Part shown: piece after piece, positions 21,579 to 29,759 of the stretch
Numbering within the stretch: the stretch's first letter is position 1
Layout: every line of letters starts with the position of its first letter
Assembly: GCA_022828595.1 (NCBI GenBank)
Contig: JAKGHH010000002.1
Location: 79,828,383 to 79,892,382, forward strand
Direction: 5' to 3'
Length of the DNA stretch: 64,000 bases
Origin: Nelumbo lutea
Lineage: Eukaryota; Streptophyta; Magnoliopsida; Proteales; Nelumbonaceae
Position numbers and translations under genes: made by a program
The notes under the pieces: generated by a model
Databases searched by the model: none
What the model was told of the DNA's origin: nothing
Seen by the model: the letters and a program-made list of their open reading frames with translations, nothing else

Positions 21579-21849
21579 TATCTGCAGTAACGGGAGGTCT
21601 CCTGGTGTCGCCCATCTGGAAGGCAGAGGACATGCGAATGGAAGACAGACAGATATTTCTTTGAAATTTCAACCACCTACTTCGGTCGGAGAGTCTCCCT
21701 CCGGCAGGAATCCAAAGACGGCCGGAGAATTCTCTGGAAGATATTAATGGAGACGGGGGAAGGTCTCGAAGGTTAAGTGAAGAAAAGATCCGACGGAAGA
21801 GCATCGAAGATGACAACGATCTCTTAAGGCTTAAACCCACCTTCCCCAT
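5195..21849 (-). CDS. Organellar guanylate kinase, 4 exons, 311 aa
   Basis: Catalyses GMP (or dGMP) + ATP to GDP + ADP. It resembles the plant plastid/mitochondrial guanylate kinase class (Arabidopsis GK3, rice VIRESCENT-2), not the cytosolic GK1/GK2 class. Exons, in order of translation: 21577-21849, 7127-7258, 5965-6156, 5195-5533. All junctions are GT-AG and phase 0 (91+44+64+112 codons plus TAG at 5195-5197). Residues 1 to about 75 are Arg/Ser-rich and nearly free of acidic residues, as in a dual plastid/mitochondrial transit peptide. The P-loop GPSGVGKD lies near residue 125, the GMP-binding loop [14 protein letters not shown] near 152, and the lid/Arg region RLIDRKTET near 250. The length suits the family plus a leader. 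The start is the first ATG in frame; an overlapping uORF lies just upstream. The oddity is intron 1, 14.3 kb of nested transposons. The exon assignment is mine from family resemblance; a cDNA would confirm it. Confidence 0.9.
5965..6156 (-). CDS. Guanylate kinase exon 3 (GMP-binding domain)
   Basis: 64 codons, including [20 protein letters not shown] and [17 protein letters not shown]. These are the conserved GMP-binding Ser/Arg/Glu and Tyr positions of guanylate kinases. No ATG-initiated reading frame covers this exon; it was found from the splice sites (acceptor AG 6157-6158, donor GT 5963-5964). Confidence 0.93.
6326..6420 (-). mobile_element. Possible tRNA-derived SINE remnant in guanylate kinase intron 2
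   Basis: On the minus strand the order is TTGTGCCAACAAGCATGGGA (A-box-like position), GGTTTGAGCC (close to a pol III B box), GTGGAGCCACTT, then an A-rich tail AAAAAATAAATAAATAAAA. That is the layout of a short SINE. A separate A20 run lies at 6441-6460. No target duplication was identified, so the call is tentative. Confidence 0.3.
6619..6658. repeat. Perfect 20-bp tandem duplication in intron 2
   Basis: TAAAGATGTCAATAATAATC occurs twice in direct succession (6619-6638 and 6639-6658). Confidence 0.9.
7127..7258 (-). CDS. Guanylate kinase exon 2 (P-loop)
   Basis: 44 codons from [20 protein letters not shown] through the nucleotide-binding loop [12 protein letters not shown]. Acceptor TAG at 7259-7261 and donor GT at 7125-7126. 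The preceding intron (970 bp on the other side to exon 3, 14.3 kb to exon 1) keeps phase 0. Confidence 0.93.
7393..8249. other. Intron 1, no gene recognised
   Basis: About 0.85 kb without a recognisable gene. Bases 7660-7940 are G-rich on the plus strand and weakly suggest a decayed glycine-rich coding sequence, but stops in all frames prevent assignment. Confidence 0.4.
8250..8976. mobile_element. hAT-like element relic with CCTAGGC-rich end
   Basis: The left end CATATTTTTCAAGG and the repeated GCCTAGGCA motifs (8264-8370) resemble the termini of the well-bounded element at 12045-13994. A possible right end AAAACTATG (8968-8976) matches the inverse of CATAGTTTT. No 8-bp target duplication is visible. 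Inside is a tandem duplication of about 140 bp (8502-8640 and 8651-8785, both with CACATTAAATAAAACA and ATAGCCTTTGTTAGT). Confidence 0.4.
9007..9612 (-). pseudogene. Ty1/copia gag (UBN2-type) fragment
   Basis: The frame runs from [15 protein letters not shown] through [19 protein letters not shown], then after a stop near 9256 continues with [38 protein letters not shown] and EVYALGNK. This is the typical order of a plant copia gag N-terminal domain. At least two in-frame stops make it non-functional. It is oriented opposite to the adjoining copia RT, so the element has been rearranged. Confidence 0.8.
9613..10923 (+). pseudogene. Ty1/copia reverse transcriptase-RNase H fragment
   Basis: Starts inside the RT ([20 protein letters not shown]), and continues through [24 protein letters not shown], the catalytic [15 protein letters not shown] (about 9970-10012), and RNase H with [13 protein letters not shown] and [13 protein letters not shown], ending [11 protein letters not shown] at the natural pol stop. 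Several stops and frameshifts are present. About 40 codons are missing between FQMDLNK and ALYGLKQ. The 3' end leads directly into a polypurine tract and LTR. Confidence 0.88.
10929..11192 (+). mobile_element. Copia 3' LTR (264 bp)
   Basis: Begins TGTATAGAGATG directly after the polypurine tract TTGAAGGGG and ends CTACAACA. These are the expected TG...CA boundaries immediately downstream of the pol stop. No partner 5' LTR is found in the window. Confidence 0.7.
11193..12044 (+). pseudogene. RTE-type LINE reverse transcriptase, 5' part
   Basis: Non-LTR RT of the plant RTE clade: [24 protein letters not shown], then [27 protein letters not shown], then a C-terminal part with [12 protein letters not shown] and RLRWFDH-like sequence. 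Multiple frameshifts; the YxDD region is disrupted. The reading continues after the hAT-like insertion at 13995. The 5' end abuts the copia LTR, so the LINE may be 5'-truncated or cut by that element. Confidence 0.72.
12250..13100 (+). mobile_element. Ty3/gypsy 3' fragment nested in the hAT-like element
   Basis: An 87-codon frame (12250-12513) contains [19 protein letters not shown], a motif typical of the C-terminus of plant gypsy polyproteins. It is followed by a 59-bp tandem duplication (12522-12580 and 12581-12639) and LTR-like sequence with a TATA box TATATAAA (12814-12821). The boundaries are approximate. An imperfect direct repeat AACTAGCAAG...TAACTATT flanks the region (about 12197-12224 and 13141-13174). 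Confidence 0.55.
13200..13560. repeat. Imperfect ~115-bp tandem repeats, purine-rich
   Basis: GGAGGAGTATAGGGG-type blocks followed by GGAGCCCCTGTTTTTTC recur near 13210, 13330 and 13505, separated by GAAGAAG-rich spacers. They are internal repeats of the hAT-like element. The Phe/Ser-rich minus-strand frame over this region is low-complexity and not a gene. Confidence 0.6.
13995..14150 (+). pseudogene. RTE LINE 3' end, resuming after the insertion
   Basis: Continues the RTE C-terminus and ends with the family's 3' tail TTGGGATAAGGCTTGGATGA followed by short GAT repeats, similar to the tail at 20860-20890. Confidence 0.7.
14150..17135 (+). pseudogene. L1-type LINE relic: endonuclease and reverse transcriptase
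   Basis: Endonuclease part: 14594-14875, with [18 protein letters not shown] and [15 protein letters not shown] part from about 15600: [30 protein letters not shown] (stop at one position), [34 protein letters not shown] (catalytic FADD, about 16350). Numerous stops and frameshifts. It is antisense to the guanylate kinase gene. It is interrupted by an S15 retrocopy and continues after 17660. Confidence 0.8.
17136..17579 (-). pseudogene. RPS15: 40S ribosomal protein S15 (uS19) retrocopy
   Basis: An uninterrupted, intron-free frame from ATG at 17577-17579: [80 protein letters not shown] and THSSRF. It is nearly full length for a protein of about 152 residues. One in-frame TGA (17418-17420) replaces an expected Arg codon after ARACKRFQ. 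The last residues depart from the family at the point where L1 sequence resumes, so the native stop, 3'UTR and any poly(A) are absent. About 80 bp of 5'UTR-like sequence with AGGGTTTTAGG lies upstream. It sits antisense inside an L1 relic and has no evident promoter. This is a dead copy; the functional locus must be elsewhere. Confidence 0.9.
17660..18110 (+). pseudogene. L1 LINE relic, zinc-binding RVT region
   Basis: Continues the LINE downstream of the S15 retrocopy. [15 protein letters not shown] and the C-x2-C...H-x3-H-like [17 protein letters not shown] (about 17928-17980) match the cysteine/histidine region that follows RT in plant L1 elements. Confidence 0.7.
18150..20505 (+). pseudogene. 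Second L1 LINE relic: RT C-terminus, zinc region, RNase H
   Basis: Starts late in the RT with [40 protein letters not shown] and [15 protein letters not shown], then [10 protein letters not shown] (zinc region, about 19300). Two RNase H-like (RVT_3) stretches follow: [20 protein letters not shown] with [15 protein letters not shown] (19820-19935), and [20 protein letters not shown] (20165-20230). The gene is broken by stops, frameshifts, a micro-insertion at 18981 and an RTE insertion at 20510. Two RNase H starts suggest two tandem relics or a local duplication. Confidence 0.75.
18967..19024 (-). mobile_element. Micro-retroposition: LINE poly(A) tail with target duplication
   Basis: A T-run plus GATGAATAACA (18981-19010) is flanked by AATGTGATTTTCTT (18967-18980) and AATTTGATTTTCTT (19011-19024), matching 13 of 14. 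Read on the minus strand, the insert is GTTATTCATC followed by poly(A), the usual 3' tip of plant L1 elements. Reading across it without the insert keeps the L1 frame open ([13 protein letters not shown]). So it is a retroposition truncated to about 11 nt plus tail. Confidence 0.8.
20510..20887 (+). mobile_element. 5'-truncated RTE LINE with 18-bp target duplication
   Basis: Encodes only the RTE C-terminus ([40 protein letters not shown]) and ends in the family's GAT-repeat tail. GATGAGCTTTCTAAATGT occurs exactly on both sides (20492-20509 and 20888-20905). The host sequence is L1 RNase H: joining the flanks gives [13 protein letters not shown], a typical domain end. Confidence 0.88.
20906..21535. 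other. End of intron 1 next to exon 1; no gene
   Basis: The first 70 bases are the end of the L1 RNase H region. The rest shows no recognisable repeat or coding feature and may be the original intron sequence. Confidence 0.4.
21536..21575. repeat. (GA)n microsatellite at the intron 1 donor
   Basis: About 20 GA units, reading (CT)n on the gene's strand, starting inside the donor GT (21575-21576). Confidence 0.97.
21577..21849 (-). CDS. Guanylate kinase exon 1 (start codon, organellar leader)
   Basis: 91 codons, starting [20 protein letters not shown] and ending TADK. The leader is rich in Ser, Arg and Leu. A second Met at residue 16 is an alternative start. The donor is AAG|GTCTCT, where the intron begins at once with a (CT)n tract, so bases +3 to +6 are non-consensus. 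Confidence 0.82.
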
Positions 21850-21865
21850 CTTCGTGTGTTGCCAT
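21824..21865 (-). promoter_or_regulatory. uORF overlapping the guanylate kinase start
   Basis: An ATG at 21865 opens a 13-codon frame ([13 protein letters not shown]) that ends at a TAA inside exon 1, overlapping the main ATG (21849) in a different frame. If the mRNA leader includes 21865, scanning ribosomes would meet this ATG first and main-frame initiation would need leaky scanning. The transcription start is unknown. Confidence 0.45.
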
Positions 21866-22349
21866 ATCTATTTCTTGCTCTAATATATCTGGGCTTTTTT
21901 ACAGTACCGAAAAGGTTCAGTACCCAAATGATTCATCAATCAAAATTATTTGTTGATCATTAGTTTATCAGGCACCATACCTGCCTTAAACTTCCGCTGA
22001 AAAAAAATATATCTTTAGGTACTGAATGGAGTTGATCGTTATTAGTTTATCATTAGTTTATAAGGCACCATACCTCTGCTTAACTTTTGTAACTTGTGAA
22101 TGGAATTGAGCACGGTTTTGTCATCGTAATTGAGCCAGTGCAGTTGTGGCATGGTTATGTATAAGCATTGCACTGTATGGTTGGTTGCGTGTAGGTGCGG
22201 AGTGACGTGGTCAGTCCCCAAATTTTTTAAAAATTTAAAGAAGGTTAGCCGCCAAATATTTTAAAATTTTCATCAAAAACAACCCCTAAATTTTCTGAAA
22301 GTTTCAACAAAAATGACCCCAAATTTTCTGAAAATTTAAACAAAATTAT
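21866..22349. promoter_or_regulatory. Presumed guanylate kinase promoter region
   Basis: About 480 bp lie between the start codon and a hAT-like insertion. It is AT-rich, with a duplicated motif (AGTTTATCAGGCACCATACCT near 21960, and AGTTTATAAGGCACCATACCT near 22054, quoted in part). No clear TATA box was assigned. It is called promoter only by position. Confidence 0.35.
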
Positions 22350-23130
22350 TAGGACTAATCATGGCTCGGGCCGGGCTTAGCACCAATGATGAGGGGCTTT
22401 AAGCTAGGCCTAGGCCTAGATTATAAGCCCAAGTCCAGCCCTACATGAGTCCGAACCGGGTTTATGGGCTTTTCCGGGACTAATGAGTTAAACTTTAAGT
22501 CCATGTATTCAAATAATAAAATTTAATTTATTTAAAATTTTAAACTAAGTAATATGTAAATGTAATATATGTAAAAAAAATTACAAGTCGAAGTTAAATT
22601 GGATTTAGCTAGGCTTTAGGCCTATGGCACAAAAAACAAGGCATCAGCTTCATTTAATTGTTAGATTTGAATTGGCTTAGGCTATTTATACTTTTATAGA
22701 GGAAGGCAAGGCATTCATTCTCATTCGTGAGCAATGCGGAACTTGGAACAACATTAAATAATTAGTACAATCATTGAGTATTTTTTCAACTCCTACATTG
22801 CTTACGAATTAAGAATGAAAGCTTTGCTTAGGAGGACAATTCTCATACTTGAATTGACTTAGTTGTTGTCATATGTGTTAATACATTTTAATTCATAAAT
22901 ATTTATTTATATGTAAAAGTAAAATGTAAAACTTTTTGTATTTAATATAAAATAATAAACATATGTATATGCGAGCCTTGGGCTTAAGTATTAATTAAGC
23001 CCAAGCCCGTCCCTATATTTTTCTAGGCTCGATGTGGGTCTTGGCCCGAGCCAAGCTATACACAAAAATCTAGGCCCAAGCCTAAAACTTTGTGGGTTGG
23101 GCCAGTCCGGGCCAAGAATAATCAGCCCTA
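22350..23130. mobile_element. hAT-like non-autonomous element, copy B (781 bp)
   Basis: Ends TAGGACTAATCATGG and ...AATAATCAGCCCTA form imperfect inverted repeats. Flanks AAAATTAT (22342-22349) and AAGAATAT (23131-23138) agree at 6 of 8, an eroded 8-bp duplication. GGGCC-rich sub-termini. Related to copy A (2469). No coding capacity. Confidence 0.65.
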
Positions 23131-23499
23131 AAGAATATCCCCCTGTATTAGTGGGGTGGTGTTAAATGGTATTGCGATGAAAATTTGTTGGAGGGAGATT
23201 CAAAATTTCAAGAATCTCTCTCCTCCCTCCCTTGTATTTTGAGTTTTGTCTTTTTCTCTTCCCTCTCTTGGCGACCGATATGCGATCACCTGACTGCACT
23301 ATAGGGGGCAAATGTGGTTTTAAGGAGAGTGACCAAATGGCACGACTCAACCCTCCTCTCTGCAAATTCTCAGTTTCACTGTTCTACAACACTACGCTAC
23401 TACAAGTTCCTGGTTTGGAAAGCGATTACCGATAAGTTCCATTATGCCTTCTTTACTATTTTTCAACAATCTTAAAACCGCATTTATGGAACCTATCTC

Positions 23500-23840
23500 T
23501 GATAACCCTTTCATGAGGAATCAGATAATGTCAACAAGTTCCCGATTTCTCTAAAATTGAACCTTTCAATGGAACAAATTACAAGCATTGGACACAATGC
23601 CTTTTGTTTGCCTTAGAACAGTTAGGGGTAGCATTTGCTTTGACTGAACCGAACCCATTAAACATGGAGGAACCAGCCCATTCTGTTGTTGCAAAACACT
23701 AAACTACAATCAACCACCTTTGCACAAACCATATCCTCAACTGCCTGTCTAATGAACTATACAATGTCTACTCCTCCTACAACTTTGTCTATGAAATATA
23801 GAATGCTTTGGACAACAAGTATGCTCTGGAAAATGATGGA

Positions 23841-23922
<82 letters not shown>

Positions 23923-24404
23923 TTGCCAATTTCCTGCATTTTAACAATAAAAGAAGACATGGACGTGTTTGTCCAAATAGATGAGTTTCAGGTGCTTGTG
24001 GGGGAACTAGCAAAAGAAGGCATGATACAGCCAAATGAATTCATTATCGGTTCTCTCATAAAAAAATTGCCACATACATGGAATGATTTCAAGACTAATA
24101 TGAAGCATAAAAGGAATGGCACTACCTTTATCAAGTAGTAGTTCGAATTAAAATAGAATAAAAGAATAGAAAGAAAGATGAGGATCAGATTCCAAAACCA
24201 ATCTAGTTGAAGAAACGAATGCAAAATTAAAAAAGAATCTAAATGTAAAGAACAATCAGAAATTCAAAAAGCAACAATAGAAAGAAAAAATTGCTATGTA
24301 TGTGGCAAATCCGGGTATTACAAAAGTCAATTTGACTAAGGATGTTATTGCAGTCATGGTAACTAAGCCAAACTTAGTTGATAAGTCGAAGGAGTGGGTA
24401 TTGG
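23500..24404 (+). pseudogene. Ty1/copia gag-protease fragment with a microsatellite inside
   Basis: Gag motifs FNGTNYKHWTQCLLFALEQL, NHILNCLSNELYNVYSSYNF, then after the microsatellite DEFQVLVGELAKEGMIQPNE and LIKKLPHTWNDFKTNMK. The zinc knuckle CYVCGKSGYYKSQF has lost its His and last Cys. The frame ends at EWVLVLDS, which looks like the protease active-site region merging with an LTR start. Stops and frameshifts are present. Confidence 0.72.
23843..23921. repeat. (AT)n(GT)n compound microsatellite
   Basis: About 15 AT units followed by about 23 GT units, interrupting the copia gag frame. The His- and Tyr-rich frames across it are artefacts. Confidence 0.97.
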
Positions 24405-25051
24405 TGTTAGATAGTGTATGCTCTTAGCTTCAATAAAATTGATGTATATTTGACATTTATTGTAAATAAATAAAAGTACATAATTGATTCATGTTATATT
24501 TGATATGTTTCTAGATAATTACCCTTAAACTGGACACTTATGAGACTCATGTTAGCTTATAATGTTTACAACCATTGGATAGACCTATGGAGGTTTATCT
24601 TGCCAAGGCTGACACTAATATGCTGCCAAGTCAGTTGGGCCAGCTTGTCTCAACTGCCAGGTTAGACTCGAAGCACATGTAGTATGGGTTTGCTTGAAAC
24701 TCTGAACTGGACCATTTTTCAGTTATGCCCTGGACCTTGGAGATAGATGTGCAAAACTGAAAAGTTACACCTAACCCCTGGACTTGATTATGGTACTGCA
24801 CTAGGTATTGGATTGTCTTTGATATGCCAATCAATGAGATCCTTAGCGGGGTCAAAACTGAGTATGTTGGGGCAGTCTGAGAATTCACCTGAATCAGACC
24901 ATTTTCCAGTTATGCCCTGTACCTTGGAGACAGATGTGCAAAACTGGAAAGTTACACCTAACCCCTAGACTTGATTATGGTATTGCTCTAGGTGTTGGAT
25001 TGGGCTATCTTTGATATGCCAATCAATGAGATTCTTAGCGGGGTCAAAAGC
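24405..25051 (+). mobile_element. 5' part of the ~2-kb copia LTR, with internal ~190-bp duplication
   Basis: TGTTAGATAGTGTATGC onward matches the first third of the solo LTR at 31297. The segment CCATTTTTCAGTTATGCCCT... (from about 24711) repeats from about 24900, giving two tandem copies of roughly 190 bp. At 25051 it changes abruptly to minus-strand copia RT, a rearrangement joint. Confidence 0.75.
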
Positions 25052-25878
25052 CGAAGAAAGGCTTCTCCAAGATCTTTTATGGAGAATTGCTGTAAAAGCC
25101 ATACTTTCACCGTAATCAATAATCCTACATCATTTCCAATGAGTAGAATGTCATGTACATACAGAACCAGGAACATAACCTTATCCCCACTGGATTTCCT
25201 GTAAACACAAGGCTCATCTAGATTTTGCTCAAAGTCTAACTTTTTTACGGTGGAGTCAAACTGGATGTTCCAACTCCTAGAAGCTTGCTTAAGTCCATAT
25301 ATGGATCGGTTTAGTTTATATACCATGTGTTCCTGGTCCATAGCTATAAAACCTTATGGTTGCTGCATATAGATATCTTCACTAAGATCTCCATTCAAAA
25401 ATGCAGTTTTGACATCCATTTGCCAAATCTCGTAATCATGGTACGCTGCTACAGCTAGCAGGATCCTAATGGATTTAAGCATGGCCACCGGCAAAAAGGT
25501 TTCCTCATAATCCATTCCTTCTTTCTGAGTGTCCCCTTTCACCAAAAGATGAGCCTTGTAGGCCTCAACCTTACCATCGGGGCCCTTTTTCCTCTTATAG
25601 ATCCATTTGCAACCAATTGCTTTTACTCCAGGGGGCGGATCTATTAGAGTCCAAACTCCATTGGTCTCCATTGAGTCATTCTTAGCTCTCATGGCATCTA
25701 TCCACTTTAAGGAATTTATGTCCAACATAGCTTCCATATAAGTCATGGGATCCTCCTCACTAGTCGTGGCTTCCACCAAGTAACTATCTTGGTCATAGCC
25801 GAAACGAACAGGTGGCTTGGAAACCCGGGTAGATCTCCTAGGTTGGTCAATAACTGGAGCTTGTGGGACATCTCCCAC
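25052..25878 (-). pseudogene. Copia (minus element) reverse transcriptase
   Basis: Domain order on the minus strand: YMEAMLDINSLKWIDAMRAK, WTLIDPPPGVKAIGCKWIYK, AHLLVKGDTQKEGMDYEETF, IWQMDVKTAFLNGDLSEDIY, then after one stop VYKLNRSIYGLKQASRSWN and LYVHDILLIGNDVG, ending at SIKDLGEA. The catalytic YVDD reads YVHD, losing a metal-binding Asp. RNase H and the 3' LTR are missing beyond the joint at 25051. Confidence 0.88.
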
Positions 25879-26080
25879 TACCCCTGAGTTCTCCTCATCA
25901 AGAACAACTTCTTGACGATGATTGTTCAGGATTTAATCATTTTCCAAAAAATGGGCATTTCGACTACAGAACACCTTCTGTTCTCTTAGGTCATAGAATA
26001 AGTAACCCATAGAGCCTTTGGGCTAGCCTATGAATAGGCAACGGCTGCTCTTGGATTCCAATTTGTTCGTACTCATTCTT

Positions 26081-26635
26081 TTAACATGTGCCGAACAACC
26101 CCAAATCTTCAAGTGTCTCACACTTGGTTTTTTTCGATCCAAAACTCATTGGGAATCTTTGGACTGATTTGGTTGGAACCTGGTTCAACACGTATATCGC
26201 AGTCTCCAATGCAAAACCCCAAAAGGATGTGGGCAACTCTGAGTGTACGAGAAGTGATCGAACCATATCCAATAATGTCCTTTTCCTCCTCTCCGACACA
26301 CCATTTAGTTGTGGTGTAGCAGGAGGAGCTAGCTGTGATACTCTCCTATTGACCTTTAAGTAGTTCCTGAACTCGCCACCTCGATCCGATTGAAGGGTCT
26401 TAATTTTTCTCCCTAATTGTTTCTCGACCTCTTGTCTGAACTCTTTGAATTTTTCAAATGATTCAGACTTGTGTCTCATTAGGTACACGTAACCATACCA
26501 AGAGTAATCATTGGTGAATGTTATAAAATAAACATGCTGGTTACGTGTCCTAACACTCATGGGACCACATACATCAGTATGTATAAGGTCAAGCATGCAT
26601 GTACATCTTTCGGGCTTACCGTTAAATGGCTTCAC
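26081..26635 (-). pseudogene. Copia (minus element) integrase core
   Basis: LDLIHTDVCGPMSVRTRNQ, FITFTNDYSWYGYVYLMRHK, KTLQSDRGGEFRNYLK, APPATPQLNGVSERRKRTLL and the following helix give an almost complete DDE integrase core (D, D and E positions all present) in one 184-codon frame. It is flanked by frameshifts linking it to gag-protease (higher coordinates) and RT (lower). Confidence 0.88.
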
Positions 26636-27182
26636 AAGTTGGAAGATCTTTTAAAGTTAAAAAATCCAAAGGACCATCATTTACCAACCTTGTGATACGA
26701 TCTATGTTAATATGGCCAAGTCAGTAATGCCATAGGCACATGGGATTAACTGTATCATGGATTCTTTTCTTGGGGATGTTATCTGATGTAGTTTCGGTTA
26801 TGTTAGTTTCCAGAGAATGATGAAAAGCATAGAGACCATTCTCAAGTTCTCTGTATGCGAGGAATTTGTTATTTTTTTATAGTAATCGTATTATTAAAGA
26901 AAACATAATATCCATTCGCACACAATTTTGAAACAGAAATCAAATTTCTTCTCAAATTCTATATATAAAGACAATCTGTTAGTACAATTATTCCTTCTCT
27001 GAAAATTAACTCTACGGTTCCTATAACCGTAGCTGCAACACTTACAGAAATCCCCAAGTAAAGAATTACTTCTCTGTCACTAAGTCTTCTGTTTATTCTG
27101 AACCCCTACAGTGAGTTACACGCATGAGTTGAAGCCACAGAGTCAATACACCAGGAAGCAGAAGTTACCAACAAATTTGTTT

Positions 27183-28044
27183 CTATGACACAGGATTCGA
27201 AATTACCTTATTTGTTGGATTCCAGGTACTGAGGACAGTTCCTCTTCTAGTGGCAAGTTTGCTTGTAGAAGTGACAAGCATCTGATGCCCTGTCTTTCTT
27301 CTGCTTCTTGGACTTAGCAGTTTTCTTCTGAGGTTTTCTCTGTGCCTTCCTCTTCTTCTTGCCCAATTTACTGACTTCGACAAGCATAGCAATGGGCTCA
27401 TCCTTCTTAATCAATTCTTTGGCCCTCTACAACATATTGCTGAGTTTTTGGATGCTGACATTCAACTTATTCATGATGTAGTTCATGATTAATTGATTGA
27501 ATGAAGGAGGCAAAGAGTTCAGGATGGCATCCACCTTGGTGACATGGTCAAGCCTGGATCCAAGAGCCTCAAGTTCATTAATGTGACCCATCATCCGAGA
27601 ACAATGGTCATGAACCTACTGGTTCTTGGACATCTGTGTGGCCATGAACTGTTTCAAGACCTTCTGCCGAGTAGAACGATTTTGCTCTTCGTACATCATC
27701 CTTAGACTATCCAATATACCCTTAGACAATTCGATTTGATCAAACTGTCGCTGTATCGGATTGTCCATAGAGTCAATGATGTAGTAGCGGTCTAGGGAAT
27801 TTTTCTCTTCCCATTCATGGCAGTCCCTCCTTCAGGCCTCAGAAGCCCTATCACCTGGACGTTCTGAGGGAGGACTCTTAGCTACTTTGTCTAGTTTTTC
27901 AGAGGTCAGGACCAATATAAGATTATGGTACCAGTCAGCATAGTTTGGTCCCTTAAGTTTGTTGTCATCCAACAGCTTAACGAATTGTCCATTTGCCATT
28001 TCTGATAAAAAACAAGCATTAGTCCACAACCTAATTTGATTCAT
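27183..28044 (-). pseudogene. Copia (minus element) gag
   Basis: Starts MNQIRLWTN...MANGQFVKLLDDNKLKGPN; continues with frameshifts through LKQFMATQM, VDAILNSLPPSFNQLIMNY, KKKRKAQRKPQKK and a zinc knuckle CHFYKQTCH (second Cys replaced by Tyr) followed by TAG at 27247-27249. It is homologous along its length to the better-preserved gag at 57559-58362, which has a TAG at the same position. Confidence 0.85.
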
Positions 28045-29746
28045 ATTATCTACATAGATATGGTTTTTAATCTATGCTCCATTTCCATTTATCCATCTCC
28101 AAGATTTCCCTCATATCTCAGTGACGGAGATTACGAATTATGTCTTTAAAAATGTGAGAAATCACATAGGGTGCATGGAGCCAATTGTTTCAGCCGCATA
28201 ACCCCATCACCTTTCTATGAAGGATCATATCCACTCATCTTATGAACTTTCCCTTTGGCCTCTGTCAAACAAGGTTCATTGCCATTTTAGGTTAAACATT
28301 TCTGTCTAGTGAATGCTCACCCATCATATTCATGAACACCAAGGTACCATGAGAGAGTCTTCCATTTTAGGATAGGCCCCTCCCACATCGGTCTATGATG
28401 CCCTATCATCTTATGAAACATTCCAACAGATCCAATAGCAAATGGATAGTCCAATTTTATGGTGCATTTTCTCATTACTAAAAGACCCACCTTCATGCTA
28501 ATGATGGAAGGCGTTTAGAGAGTTCATCATATGAATCTCCTATCACATGCACCCATATTTCAGGAGGGAACAAAAGTTACGCCCTAGTTTAATTTAGGTC
28601 AAACCAAAGTGGTTTCCACTGACTTTCATAAAGCCAGATTTCGGTGGGCCTTAAACGCTAGGGTTCCACATGGTTCCTCTTTAGAGAAGGTGTGGGGCCC
28701 ACCACGAAGGGATGATCATCCAATGATCTTAAGGACACCATGGCAATGATGTGCATTCAGCCATGGTGTGCGCAAGAGCCACTATCGTATTAGCATGAGC
28801 CAAGTACTTATGGTCTATGAACGTTGCACATCATACATCCATACATCATTTGTAAGAATAAAATTGATCCAATCAATTAATATCTGTAAAGCCCATTATT
28901 GAGACCCATAATTCATAATATTACTAACTAATATTATCTAAGTATATGGGCTGAATAGCAAAGAGCAGTTCGGCCCATATAGATTTATGTAGTTAATGGG
29001 CTTAAGTAGTTTTACCACGTTAAAACTGGGTTTTACAAGTGTGGGCCGAATTAGGTCTTGCAATTAACTATCAATCCCTTGATCCATGAGTGAAAAATTA
29101 GGGCTGAGAACATCCCCCATTGAACCACAGATTCGGTTCAACCAGTTTGGTCTAATATTGTTCGAATGAGTCTAGGGTTTGATTTTTAATTCAAGATTTG
29201 ATCTGAAATTAAATTATTGATTAAAGACAATCAAGAATCAGTACTAGTGCTGTTTGCAGATCTACTACCTACAAAATAGATGTTAGATTACAATTTGTAG
29301 TTTCACAAACTACAAATTGTAGATAGTGAAACCCTAATCTGCGAAATCTCCTCCTTCTGTGCGATCAGCTTCGAACAAGATTGAAAATAAAATAGAAAAC
29401 CCTAATTTCCTATTAATATTACAACAAATCAAATTCATATACATTTAGTCTAGAAAATTAAAAAAAAATTAATTACAGACCAGAATGAAAAGAACTACAA
29501 ATCATAGTTTTCCTACGCCATTAAAGAATGCGATCTCCACCGAACGAACGACCCATAAATCAAGATAAATAAAAAGAAAATTTCTAAATATATATCAGAT
29601 TTAAAGGATTTAATTTTAGATCAATCGCCCTTAATCTGGGAACCGATTTCCCAGAAAATCTATTATATGCGCAAATCGGGTAGAACACCTTCTGCCCATT
29701 TGCGCAGTTTCAGATCTGATCAATTTCGGTTCAAGATTTGAACTTG
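28045..29746 (-). other. Long 5' leader of the minus copia element
   Basis: About 1.7 kb between the primer binding site and gag, without a gene. Collinear with 55860-57558 of the plus copia element. It contains a near-perfect hairpin (29289-29321: ACAATTTGTAGTTT, loop CAC, complement). Confidence 0.65.
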
Positions 29747-29758
29747 GCTCTGATACCA
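29747..29758 (-). promoter_or_regulatory. Primer binding site (initiator-Met tRNA type)
   Basis: TGGTATCAGAGC on the minus strand, the standard plant copia PBS complementary to the 3' end of initiator tRNA-Met. It lies one base from the LTR end, fixing orientation and the LTR boundary. Confidence 0.9.
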
Positions 29759-29759
29759 C

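Noticed and set aside
23686..24034. His-Thr and Tyr-Ile repeat frames
   Set aside because: They are translations of the AT/GT microsatellite.
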